Positions 53,872 through 62,979 of a stretch of DNA of 64,000 bases are shown piece by piece. The number at the start of each line of letters is the position of its first letter. Within the stretch, counting starts at the first letter, position 1. The notes beneath the pieces were generated by a model, which saw only the letters and a list, made by a program, of their open reading frames with translations, was not told the origin of the DNA and did no database searches. A program made the translations under genes and the position numbers. The DNA is from an uncultured Eubacteriales bacterium (GTDB lineage Bacteria; Bacillota; Clostridia; Oscillospirales; Acutalibacteraceae), in assembly GCA_934489735.1 (NCBI GenBank), contig CAKSSR010000002.1, positions 62,001-126,000 of the forward strand. The letters are read 5' to 3'.

Positions 53872-56800
53872 TCAATTATATCTTGCTTTCTTGCAACAAA
53901 TATCCTTTACTTCTGGTAGCCGATATATATATTCTACAATCTGTTCTAAATCTTTTCCTATCAAATACTTTTCATTTTCTAAAGCTATCCTGTCAATTTC
54001 ATCTTTATCCAATCTTTTCATATCTGATAGACAAGCATATGCCAAAGAATAAGCAAGACTTTTACCCTCTCTTCTTTTGATTGAATAAATATTTGATATT
54101 TCTTCCAAACTTTCTTTACTTATTATTTCTTGATTTTCTGCCAAACTTGAATAGCAATATGCATAATGAAAGTCTTTTCCCTCTTTTGTCATTTTAGTAT
54201 AATGCATTGACATTACCATTGCTTTAAATGCATCTACTCTTTTATTAAATACTAAAAAGCTATAGTAATCCGCCTGTTCACATTTGTAACCACTTCTTAA
54301 AATCTCTAAATATATCCTTGCTCTGGCCTCTGCTTCCTCTTGATACATCTTCTCATCGACGATCAAATGTGTGCAATATTCAGCATATGCATGATTTTTG
54401 AACTTTTTCATCAATTCCTTATACGTCTTTATATGAGAATCAGTAATCCTGACATTACTTGCGCATGCATTGGCATAATAAAATGCAACATAATCCTGCT
54501 CCCCTGCAATTATTCTCTGGTTATATATTCTTGCCACTTTATCTGCTCGTTCTTCAGACATATCAGGTTCTTCCGCTTTTAATATTGCATAACAATCTGC
54601 ATAAGCCTGACACTTGCCCTCTCTTAACTTACTTATATATATCTCTGTTTGCTTGCTTGCAATTTGTTCATTTATGCCTCTGCCTATAACCAATTCGGTA
54701 AAATAATTTGAATAAAGTTGACCTTTTCCTAAATCCATCTTTTTGCTATACAATTCGGCCCTGGCATTTGCTATACTTTTGTCTAAGCCTTCACATACAA
54801 CTAGCTCTGCATAATAACTTGCATAACTGTTTCCTTTTTGTTCATAACCTACTTCATATTCATATATGCATGCTCGTTTTTCAGCCTCTTCCTGTCCAAT
54901 CCCATCATATAATAATAAAGAATAATGATATGCATATTCTCTACTTTTTCCTTTTCCTATTTCCATATTATATATCATGGATACACATTCAGCCTTTTCT
55001 TCATTCATTCCTTCTTCAACTACGAATCCCGCATAAACCTTCATATATTCTTTTTCTTTTCCCTCTAATAATCCAGTCTCATACAATTCCAATTCTTTTC
55101 TTATTTGCTCTTCACTTAAGTCTTTTTCTTGCAGCAATTCAATATATCTTTCAGCATATTCCTTACTCCTGCCGTCATTTCTCTCCTTGGTATATATATA
55201 ATAATAACTTTTAGCTCTTTCAGCTTCTATTCCTTTAATCAATAGTTCAATATAAAACCTAGAATACTCGTCACTCTTATTTATACTTCTCTCTTTATAA
55301 TAAATCTCTGTATATGTTCTTGCCATCTGTTCTGAAAGTCCTACTTTATATATTAATTCAATTAGATACATTGCACAGCTCCTGGTTGGCCATCTTTTTC
55401 TTATTTTTTCATAAAATGCAGATACTTTGCTTGCATCACGTGATCTAAATTTTAATTCCTCTGTTAAATAAACGTGACATTCGGCAAATGCCTCACTAAA
55501 ATCTTGTTGTAATAGTATTTGTTCGTACTTCTGTGCCGACCTATCTGCTTTATCTTCTGAATATTCTCTTTCTGCTATCAGATAAGCATAATGCTCTGCA
55601 TAATACGATCCTTTATCTGTATTCTTGATCCTTGCCATTGTCTCAGAATATATTCTCGACTCTTCCATTGCAGTCTTTTCATCTAGTTTTTCATCAACTA
55701 TTAGATAAGCATATCTATCAGAATAATAGTCATTCCTGCCCTCTAGTATGCATTTTTGATAAATTTCAGCCTTTTCTGTAACTTTTGCTTCGTCTTCCTT
55801 AGCATGTTTAGCGCAATACCATGCATATTCATGACTTTTCCCTGAAATTCTCTTCTTCTCATATATCTCTGCTGATTGTTTTAAGAACTTCTCGCTAAAA
55901 TATCCTGCTCCATAGAAATAAGAACAAAATTTTGCATAGTACTTACCATTACTGCTTATTCTATTTTCATACTCCTTTGCAATACATTCTGCTCTATATT
56001 CCTTTTCCCCTTCGTTTGCTACGAGTTTAGCATAATAGTCCGAGTAAATATTACTATGCCCTTTTATTATCTCTCTCTCATATATTCTTGTCCTAAGCTT
56101 AACTTTTTCTTCATCAAATCTATTTTTCATTAATTGATTGATATAATAATCTAAATAAATATTAGATCTATCGTCTGATAAGTCCTGAATACAAATTTTT
56201 GCTTTGCTTGTCGCTTCTTTCTCGTCTAATCCTTTCAATGATCTAAATATAGCATAACATTTAGCATATAGCTCACTTTTACCAGCACTTATTTCTCTTT
56301 CATAACTATTCATAAAGTCATTTATCTTGTCATCACTAATTCCTTTTGCTTTCATATACGTATATAACATAGAATATTCATGGCCTTTTCCTTTTTTCCT
56401 CATCAAATCATATGCCGCTGCTCCCTCAGCCATCATTTTTTTATCTATATTACAATTATAAGATAAAATAGCATAACAATTAGCATAACAATTGCTCTTA
56501 CCTTCTAATATTTTCTCTACAAATATGTCAGCTTTATGTCTTACCAGGCTCTCCGGTAGTTTTTTATTTGATAGCAGGTTGTCAACGTAATACTTTACAT
56601 ATTCTTCATTTTCTCCAAATTCCATCTCTTTTGAATAAACCTCAGAGCCCTCTTCTATTTGACTTTCATTTAGATTCCCTTTCATCTTCGAAGTAGCATA
56701 ATAGTCTGCATAATAGCAATCTTTACCTAACTTTACTTGTCTGATATATATATTCGTCTGAATTCTTGCCTCTTTCTCACTAAGTCCCCTGACCCCTGTC

Positions 56801-58209
56801 AAAATAATATAATATCTGGCATAGATCTCTTCACTTCCGTTAAGCATTTCCTGCTTATATCGCTCTATTTGATGCCTCGCTTCTTCTTCATTCATGCCCA
56901 TCTTTACATTTAGCTCGGCAAACAAGTCCGCTGTCTTAATATCTTTATATATTTCTAAGTTTTTCTTGCTTTTGGCTAAGTATTCTTTAACCAAAGCTGC
57001 ACATTTGCTTGCATATTTCTTATTTCTGCCTTTTTTTATCAATTTTTCATATACTAATGCTTCTTGCTCTCTTATTTTTCTATCCATGCAGTTACTTGTA
57101 GTATAATATTCCGCATAAATCTCACTTTTTCCTGACTTTATTTCCTCCATATAAGTATTGGATAGAATTTCTGCTTCATATTCAGCCGTTCCTCTTCCTA
57201 TTAATGTAGCATAGTAATCAGCCAAAACATAGTCGCCGCATTCATTTAACTTATTTATATATGTTTCTGCCAAACGTTTTGCCTGCTCTCGTTTAATTCC
57301 TTTCAATATTCTCAGATCAATATAATATCCTGAATAATTATTTTCTTGATCCTTCTCTATCCCATTTATTTTTATTTCCTCACAGCAGCGATTTATCTTT
57401 GCTTCTAGTTTTTCTTTATCAATCTTTAAAATATAAGACAATTTGGCATAAGCGCGTGAAAACATGCAACTTTTTCCTTGCTTTATCTTACTTTCATATA
57501 TCTTTGCTTGGTTGTCTAGCGACTTCCAGTCAATGTTTCCTTTTACATTTGCATCAGCATAGTATTCAGCATAATCTGTACTCTTGCCCTCTTTTAACTT
57601 TTGCTTGTATATATATAATTTCAGACTTACTAATTCCTCCGGTAACCCTGAGTTCATATATATCTTTTCATCTTGACAGTACTTATAGAACTTAACTCTA
57701 TCTGATTCCGCTTTCTTATTATGATCTTCGGCATAAATTCTTGCTTCATTATCATTAAATTCTTTATGAACTATGCAAATAGCATAACAATCTGCATAAT
57801 AATTATTCCTGCCGCTCTCTATCTCTTTGCAATACAGTTCCGCCTGTGACCTTGCTATACTTTCTTTTATATGTCTTTTAACTATTAAAATAGCATAATA
57901 GTCTGCATAAAGTTCTCCTTTTCCCTTTACTTCTTTTTCATATACAGCTGCTAACTTTCTTGCCTCATAATCATTTAAATCTCTATCAACCATCAAATAT
58001 GAGCAATACTTTGCATAACAATCGCTCTTGCCCTCTGATATAAATTTATTATAAAGTTCATCTTTTCTTCGTTCATTTCTGGAAATGTCTTCAGTTTGTA
58101 TTTCAGATGTTATATTTTCTTTCTCTGTTGCAAACGCAGACATCCCAGAGATTACTATACTCAGTCCAATTACACATGTCGATGCTTTAATTAACTTACT
58201 TAATTTCAT
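53872..58209 (-). CDS. Exported repeat protein 8, 1445 aa, the largest of the family
   Basis: About 36 type I repeats over nearly the whole length. The signal peptide is M-K-L-S-K-L-I-K-A-S-T-C-V-I-G-L with A-F-A-T-E. The frame can be extended to ATG 58233 (M-G-M-F-R-L-F-K), but protein 5 starts with the same M-K-L-S-K-L sequence, so 58209 is preferred; neither start has a strong ribosome binding site. Well-formed units alternate with degenerate ones that have lost the Y-Y core. It ends C-C-K-K-A-R-Y-N. At 37 residues per helical pair it would form a very long solenoid. It stands first of a run with protein 7, separated by a hairpin. Confidence 0.83.
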   Translation of the reverse strand: MKLSKLIKASTCVIGLSIVISGMSAFATEKENITSEIQTEDISRNERRKDELYNKFISEGKSDCYAKYCSYLMVDRDLNDYEARKLAAVYEKEVKGKGELYADYYAILIVKRHIKESIARSQAELYCKEIESGRNNYYADCYAICIVHKEFNDNEARIYAEDHNKKAESDRVKFYKYCQDEKIYMNSGLPEELVSLKLYIYKQKLKEGKSTDYAEYYADANVKGNIDWKSLDNQAKIYESKIKQGKSCMFSRAYAKLSYILKIDKEKLEAKINRCCEEIKINGIEKDQENNYSGYYIDLRILKGIKREQAKRLAETYINKLNECGDYVLADYYATLIGRGTAEYEAEILSNTYMEEIKSGKSEIYAEYYTTSNCMDRKIREQEALVYEKLIKKGRNKKYASKCAALVKEYLAKSKKNLEIYKDIKTADLFAELNVKMGMNEEEARHQIERYKQEMLNGSEEIYARYYIILTGVRGLSEKEARIQTNIYIRQVKLGKDCYYADYYATSKMKGNLNESQIEEGSEVYSKEMEFGENEEYVKYYVDNLLSNKKLPESLVRHKADIFVEKILEGKSNCYANCYAILSYNCNIDKKMMAEGAAAYDLMRKKGKGHEYSMLYTYMKAKGISDDKINDFMNSYEREISAGKSELYAKCYAIFRSLKGLDEKEATSKAKICIQDLSDDRSNIYLDYYINQLMKNRFDEEKVKLRTRIYEREIIKGHSNIYSDYYAKLVANEGEKEYRAECIAKEYENRISSNGKYYAKFCSYFYGAGYFSEKFLKQSAEIYEKKRISGKSHEYAWYCAKHAKEDEAKVTEKAEIYQKCILEGRNDYYSDRYAYLIVDEKLDEKTAMEESRIYSETMARIKNTDKGSYYAEHYAYLIAEREYSEDKADRSAQKYEQILLQQDFSEAFAECHVYLTEELKFRSRDASKVSAFYEKIRKRWPTRSCAMYLIELIYKVGLSEQMARTYTEIYYKERSINKSDEYSRFYIELLIKGIEAERAKSYYYIYTKERNDGRSKEYAERYIELLQEKDLSEEQIRKELELYETGLLEGKEKEYMKVYAGFVVEEGMNEEKAECVSMIYNMEIGKGKSREYAYHYSLLLYDGIGQEEAEKRACIYEYEVGYEQKGNSYASYYAELVVCEGLDKSIANARAELYSKKMDLGKGQLYSNYFTELVIGRGINEQIASKQTEIYISKLREGKCQAYADCYAILKAEEPDMSEERADKVARIYNQRIIAGEQDYVAFYYANACASNVRITDSHIKTYKELMKKFKNHAYAEYCTHLIVDEKMYQEEAEARARIYLEILRSGYKCEQADYYSFLVFNKRVDAFKAMVMSMHYTKMTKEGKDFHYAYCYSSLAENQEIISKESLEEISNIYSIKRREGKSLAYSLAYACLSDMKRLDKDEIDRIALENEKYLIGKDLEQIVEYIYRLPEVKDICCKKARYN

Positions 58210-58308
58210 TTTAAATAAACGAAACATTCCCATAGCTTAAAAAAACGTTGGGAAATTTCGCCCTTGCCTAAAGCAAGCCTCCCTCTCTTATTAAATTCTT
58301 TCTATTTC

Positions 58309-59445
58309 TTACTTTCTATACTTCTTGATAGTAAATTTTAATACAGCCTTCGCATAGTAGTCAGCATATGCATGACTTTTACCATTTCTTCTTTCGGCTT
58401 CGTAAATTGTTGCTAACATAGACGCTTTAAATGCATCCATTTTGTTGTCCACTATTAGATTCACGTAATAAGTCCAATATATTCTGTCATTTCCTCCTTT
58501 ATAATGCTCATACAGCGCTGCTTTTTCCTCTGCTTTCGGATCATTTCTAACCTTAGCACTTGCATAAAAGTCAGAATAGTCATAGCTTTTACTTTCTTCG
58601 ACATGCTTGCTAAAAAATATTTCAGTCTGTCTATCTGCTATTCTTCTATCAATCTTCCTATTCATTACAAGTTCTGTATAGTAGTTTGATATTCTCTCTG
58701 CATCGCTATACGAATCAAAACTAATAAGTCCATTGTTATAAGACATCACATAAGCTTCAAAGTCACCAGACATTTTGCTATTTCTCAATCTACTATATAT
58801 ATCAGATTTAAGTTCAGCAAACTCTTTCGTCACTTTATCCTTTACTATTGAATATGCATAGCAATCTGCGTAAAAGTCTTCTTTACCTTCCCTTCTCTTT
58901 TCTGAATACAACTCAGCCATTTTTCTTTTCTCCAACTCATCGTCTACTATTCGTCCCAATCCCACCCATAAGGAATTTATTGATAATGTTTTTGGATGAG
59001 TTAAATTTGCATAATATTTTGCATAATATTTATCTCTGCCAGCTTCCAATTCTTCATTATATTTTTCATAAAGTATATCTGCATTACGTCTTGCTATTCC
59101 TTTATTCTTCTCGCCTTTCCACACGCAGGTACAGAAGATAGCATAGTAATCAGCATATACTTTATCTTTTCCATCTTTTAGTTCTTTTTCATAGACCTCT
59201 GCCAGTTCCCTCGCAGTATCCTCTGAAATTTTCCTATTCTCTATCAAAAAAGCATAATATTCTGCATATTCTTGGCTTTTGCCACTTGTTCTCTTTTCAT
59301 CATAAATTTTCTTTTTGTTATTATAGGTCTTAACAATTTCCACTGGTTTCTTATCTTTATCACACTTTTGCTCCATTGCAAAGGCTGATAGTCCAGAAAT
59401 TGCAGTTCCTAAACAAATCATACAAATCAATTTTTTAAAATTCAT
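58309..59445 (-). CDS. Exported repeat protein 9, 378 aa
   Basis: A short signal peptide, M-N-F-K-K-L-I-C-M-I-C-L-G-T-A with A-F-A-M-E cleavage, is followed by about nine type I repeats. Units 1-4 and 8-9 are regular (S-Q-E-Y-A-E-Y-Y-A-F-L-I). Units 5-7 are degenerate, with inserts. It ends F-T-I-K-K-Y-R-K, basic but without the proline seen in proteins 3, 5, 6 and 7. ATG at 59445 follows GGGGAG. Confidence 0.82.
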   Translation of the reverse strand: MNFKKLICMICLGTAISGLSAFAMEQKCDKDKKPVEIVKTYNNKKKIYDEKRTSGKSQEYAEYYAFLIENRKISEDTARELAEVYEKELKDGKDKVYADYYAIFCTCVWKGEKNKGIARRNADILYEKYNEELEAGRDKYYAKYYANLTHPKTLSINSLWVGLGRIVDDELEKRKMAELYSEKRREGKEDFYADCYAYSIVKDKVTKEFAELKSDIYSRLRNSKMSGDFEAYVMSYNNGLISFDSYSDAERISNYYTELVMNRKIDRRIADRQTEIFFSKHVEESKSYDYSDFYASAKVRNDPKAEEKAALYEHYKGGNDRIYWTYYVNLIVDNKMDAFKASMLATIYEAERRNGKSHAYADYYAKAVLKFTIKKYRK

Positions 59446-59587
59446 TATTCTCCCCGCTCCAAAATTTAATCTTCTTCTTTCATTTTAGCATATTTACGTC
59501 TTTTTTTTATTAATTTAATCAAAATTTAATAATAAACATCTCTTTGAACATATTTAATGGCAGTCAAGTTGTTATGTTATATATATC

Positions 59588-59770
59588 TTACAAAATATTT
59601 TTCAATTCTATTATCTCTTTTTCGATCGTATTTAAAAAATAATCTGCATATATCTTACTTTTTCCTTTTTTATTTACAAAATTTGAATAATATATATCGA
59701 AACTCATCCACTTCTTCTTATCAATTTTATCACCACTGGGTTCCGTTGCAAATATTATTCCTATTGTCAT
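59588..59770 (-). pseudogene. Remnant of an exported repeat protein (about 60 aa)
   Basis: A short frame with a leader end (T-I-G-I-I-F-A-T-E-P) and a single type I repeat core (G-K-S-K-I-Y-A-D-Y-F), then stop. The leader retains only the hydrophobic end and A-T-E site; the usual K-L-I-K-x-S start is missing. GGGAGGA touches the ATG at 59770. It is best read as an internally deleted paralogue. A functional mini-protein cannot be excluded. Confidence 0.6.
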
Positions 59771-59802
59771 TCCTCCCAAAATATCTAAAAATCTTAATAA
59801 AA

Positions 59803-59848
59803 AATAATAATCGCAATCAATCTAGTAAAATTAATCTCGATTATTATT
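59803..59848 (-). terminator. Terminator after exported repeat protein 10
   Basis: AATAATAATCG/CGATTATTATT perfect 11-base-pair stem on the minus strand followed by TTTTATT. Confidence 0.7.
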
Positions 59849-59855
59849 GATTTTT

Positions 59856-61265
59856 TTAAGTTTTGCTTAAACTTTCTACATATTTTTCTGTCTTTTCCCT
59901 TGCTTCACTTTCCTTCATACTGATAAATGTTACAAAGTTAGCATAATAGTCTGCATAAACTTTACTTTTGCCTGATATTATCTCTCTTTCATATACTTTT
60001 GATTGAGCTCTTGATACATCCATATTTTGATTCCTATCAACTATCAAATTAGCATAATACATTGCATAAATGTCGCTTCTGTTATTCAATTTTTCTCTCT
60101 CATAAATATCTGCCTTAGCTTTTGCTTTCCCTGCATCTTCTTTATAATCCAATATCAAGTCTGCGTAGTGACTTGCATATGTGCGACTTTTTCCATTAGT
60201 TCTCTCCCTTTCGTATACGTGAGCGTGGGCCTTTGCTGAAATTTCATCAATTTTTCTATTCACTTTCAAATTTGCATAATATTCTGCATAATAATGGCTT
60301 TTCCCCAGTTCCCTTTCTCTTGAATATATACTAGCATATAATCTTGCTGCTTTTAAATCCATTCTCATACAGCATACTGCTATTGAATAACAGTCTGCAT
60401 ACCAATGTGTCTTGCCTGACGCTATTGCCTTTGAATATACATCCATTAAAGTTCTTATTCCTTTTTCATCTGGATTATCAATTTCTGTCAATAATGCATA
60501 CCAGTCGGCATAGTCATGATTCCTGCCTGACATAATTTCCCTCTCATACGTCTGTGCTCTTCTTGCAGCCACCTTCAGATCGGTATAATTATTATTTACT
60601 ATTAATTTTGAATAATAATCTGCATATATTTCGCCCTTGCCAGTCTTTCTTTCAATGCAATAAATCTTTGCCCTAGCCCTTGCTTCTCTCTCATCGACTT
60701 TAAAAACTGCTACTAATCTTGAATAATATTCTGAATAAAACTTATGATTTCCTTTCATAACCTCACATTCATACAATTCAGCCTTAGCTCTTGAATCCTT
60801 TTCATTGACTCCTGTCGATATTGAATAAGCATATGCATCCGCATAATAAAAATTTCTGCCTTCTTTTATCTCTTTTTCAAATATTCTGGATCTTTCTTTG
60901 ATATTATTAGTTTCATTTAACATACCTACAGATGCATAGCAGTCCGCGTAAACATGACTTTTGCCTTTTTCTCTTTCATATTCGTAAATTGTAGCCTGCA
61001 TTTTAGCCCTGCGCTTAGACATTTTCTTTTTTACTATCAGTCTCGCATAATATTTTGAATATATATCGCTTCTCCCCATAGTTTTCTCTTTTTCATAAAC
61101 CCTTCTTAGTTTATTTCGTTCATGCATAAAACATTTCATCTTATTATCTATGCCTGTTAAAACATCTTTATTTGTTATTGCAAGCGTCTGGCTAGTGCAT
61201 AAAAATGTCGTACTAAGACATAACAAACATATTGATGTGCTTATAGATCTTAACAAATTCTTCAT
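59856..61265 (-). CDS. Exported repeat protein 10, 469 aa
   Basis: From ATG 61265, 4 bases after GGGAGG; the in-frame TTG at 61277 precedes that site. The signal peptide (residues 1-30) ends S-Q-T-L-A-I. Eleven regular type I repeats cover residues 55-460, for example G-E-I-Y-A-D-Y-Y-S-K-L-I-V and A-R-A-R-A-K-I-Y-C-I-E-R. Repeats start at near-constant 37-residue intervals, the cleanest spacing together with protein 11. It ends without a basic motif (E-S-L-S-K-T). Thirteen bases separate the longer frame from the stop of the protein 11 gene. Confidence 0.85.
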   Translation of the reverse strand: MKNLLRSISTSICLLCLSTTFLCTSQTLAITNKDVLTGIDNKMKCFMHERNKLRRVYEKEKTMGRSDIYSKYYARLIVKKKMSKRRAKMQATIYEYEREKGKSHVYADCYASVGMLNETNNIKERSRIFEKEIKEGRNFYYADAYAYSISTGVNEKDSRAKAELYECEVMKGNHKFYSEYYSRLVAVFKVDEREARARAKIYCIERKTGKGEIYADYYSKLIVNNNYTDLKVAARRAQTYEREIMSGRNHDYADWYALLTEIDNPDEKGIRTLMDVYSKAIASGKTHWYADCYSIAVCCMRMDLKAARLYASIYSRERELGKSHYYAEYYANLKVNRKIDEISAKAHAHVYERERTNGKSRTYASHYADLILDYKEDAGKAKAKADIYEREKLNNRSDIYAMYYANLIVDRNQNMDVSRAQSKVYEREIISGKSKVYADYYANFVTFISMKESEAREKTEKYVESLSKT

Positions 61266-61290
61266 AAATCCTCCCAAAAAAATAATAATT

Positions 61291-62886
61291 TCAATAATGC
61301 ATAATCAGTTTAGTAAAATAGTCTGCATAAATGTGACTCTTTCCTTTTCTTCTCTCTGCATCATATAAATCGGATATAAATTCTGCTTTAAGTTTACTTA
61401 TCTTTTTATTTACTATCAAATTTGAATAATAAGCTGAGTAAAAATGACTTTTCCCATTTGTTCTTTCCTGCTCATAAACATATGCCCGTTCTCTGGCATT
61501 TGCTTCATCTTTGATGCCATTTACTACTAAATGCGAATAATAATCTGAAAATATGTAGTCATTACCTTTTGCTCTTTCCTTTATATATAATTCTGCTTGA
61601 GCTCTTGCCTTTGACTCTTCCACTTTTCTAATTGATCTCAAAATTGCATAATATTCTGAATAATTATGGCTCCTATTTCTATTTCTTTCTTGATCATATA
61701 TTTCAGCTATAGACCTTGCCACATCAGAATTAAACTTCATTACAACCATCGAAATAGCGTAGCAATCCGAATATGAAAAGCTCTTACCTGTACTCTTTTC
61801 TTTTTCATATATTTCTGTCATTACTCTTGCCTTCTCTTCGCATTCTTTCCTACAAACTCTTAATACTGAATAATAATCTGCATAAATATAGCTCTTGCCA
61901 TCATTTCTTTCTTTTGCATACATGTCTGAAATTTCTCTCATTTCTTTTTCATTCATGTATCCATCCACTACTAAATTCGAATAATAGTCTGCATAATAAT
62001 GACCTTTTCCTTTTTTTCTTTCCTCTTCATATACTTTTGCTTGCAATCTTGCTTCTTTTTTTTCCATTTCCTTTTCAATTATTAAATCCGCATAGTAACT
62101 TGCATAACGATGAGTCTTGCCTTTATTTCTTTCTCTTTCATATATTATAGTCTGTTTCCTAGCAATATGTCCATTAACTTTCCTGCATACTACTAAATCT
62201 GCATAATAATTTGCATAAAGGTTGCTTCTGCCGTCTATTAGTTCCTTTTCGTAAGTATCAGCCAACAATCTTGCTTTTTCTATATCCATTTTTCTACTTA
62301 CGACCAATTCTGCGCAATAATTTGCATTACAATAGCTTTTCCCTGACTCCAGTTCTTCAATATATACTTCCGTTTGCATTCTCGCTTGATTCTCGTCCGA
62401 TTTCTTATCCACTATCAGTTCAGCATAATAATCTGCATAATCGTGATCTTTTCCTGCTCTCATCTCTTTATCATATACTTTTGCTAATTCTCTCGCTTCT
62501 TCTTCATTCGTATCAGTTTCAACAGATAAATGTGCATAATAATTAGAATAATAATGTCCTTTGTCAGCTTTCATCTCTCGTTCATAAATTTCTGCTAATT
62601 TTCTTACTTCTTTTTCATCTAGTTCATTTTCCGCCATTAAAATTGAGTAATAATCTGCATAAATGTGACTTTTCCCTGCACTTATTTCCTTTTTATATAA
62701 TTCAGATTGAAATTTTATTATATCCAATTCCATTTTTTCATTCATCATTATATCACGATATTCCTCAGAACAATAATTCATTATGTCATCGTCACTCGTA
62801 TCTTCTGTAGCCAATGCATGTGATATCAAAATCGTGCTCAATACTAGCAGACAATATGAGACTTTTATTAATTGATTCAATCCCAT
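61291..62886 (-). CDS. Exported repeat protein 11, 531 aa
   Basis: From ATG 62886; GGAG lies 10 bases upstream and overlaps the in-frame GTG at 62895. The signal peptide (G-L-N-Q-L-I-K-V-S-Y-C-L-L) ends H-A-L-A-T-E. Thirteen consecutive type I repeats in strict 37-residue register make it the reference protein for the consensus G-K-S-x-x-Y-A-D-Y-Y-[AS]-x-L-x-V, then E-x-x-A-R-x-x-A-x-[IV]-Y-E-x-E. The last repeat ends abruptly (K-L-I-M-H-Y) with no C-terminal domain. A hairpin upstream (about 62911-62951) ends the preceding gene. Confidence 0.86.
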   Translation of the reverse strand: MGLNQLIKVSYCLLVLSTILISHALATEDTSDDDIMNYCSEEYRDIMMNEKMELDIIKFQSELYKKEISAGKSHIYADYYSILMAENELDEKEVRKLAEIYEREMKADKGHYYSNYYAHLSVETDTNEEEARELAKVYDKEMRAGKDHDYADYYAELIVDKKSDENQARMQTEVYIEELESGKSYCNANYCAELVVSRKMDIEKARLLADTYEKELIDGRSNLYANYYADLVVCRKVNGHIARKQTIIYERERNKGKTHRYASYYADLIIEKEMEKKEARLQAKVYEEERKKGKGHYYADYYSNLVVDGYMNEKEMREISDMYAKERNDGKSYIYADYYSVLRVCRKECEEKARVMTEIYEKEKSTGKSFSYSDCYAISMVVMKFNSDVARSIAEIYDQERNRNRSHNYSEYYAILRSIRKVEESKARAQAELYIKERAKGNDYIFSDYYSHLVVNGIKDEANARERAYVYEQERTNGKSHFYSAYYSNLIVNKKISKLKAEFISDLYDAERRKGKSHIYADYFTKLIMHY

Positions 62887-62910
62887 CAAATTCACTCCAA
62901 GTTTTTATAT

Positions 62911-62951
62911 CCGATGATCGAAAATAATTAAAATTAGTTACTTCCGATCAC
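62911..62951 (-). terminator. Hairpin after exported repeat protein 12
   Basis: GATCGGAA pairs imperfectly with TTTCGATC across an AT loop on the minus strand, about 30 bases past the stop of the gene ending at 62980. Confidence 0.45.
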
Positions 62952-62979
62952 CTTATATCAGTCTAAATACATTCCCTCA

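Noticed and set aside
36773..58209. Lipoprotein assignment for the exported repeat proteins because of the conserved Cys in the leader
   Set aside because: The Cys lies in the middle of the hydrophobic core and is not preceded by a lipobox at the end of the leader; an A-x-A-type signal peptidase I site follows about 15 residues later.
53883..62546. Many 60-170-codon + strand frames opposite the exported repeat genes
   Set aside because: They are the antisense of the repeat units (rich in H, L, I, S), recur with the same period, and lack ribosome binding sites.
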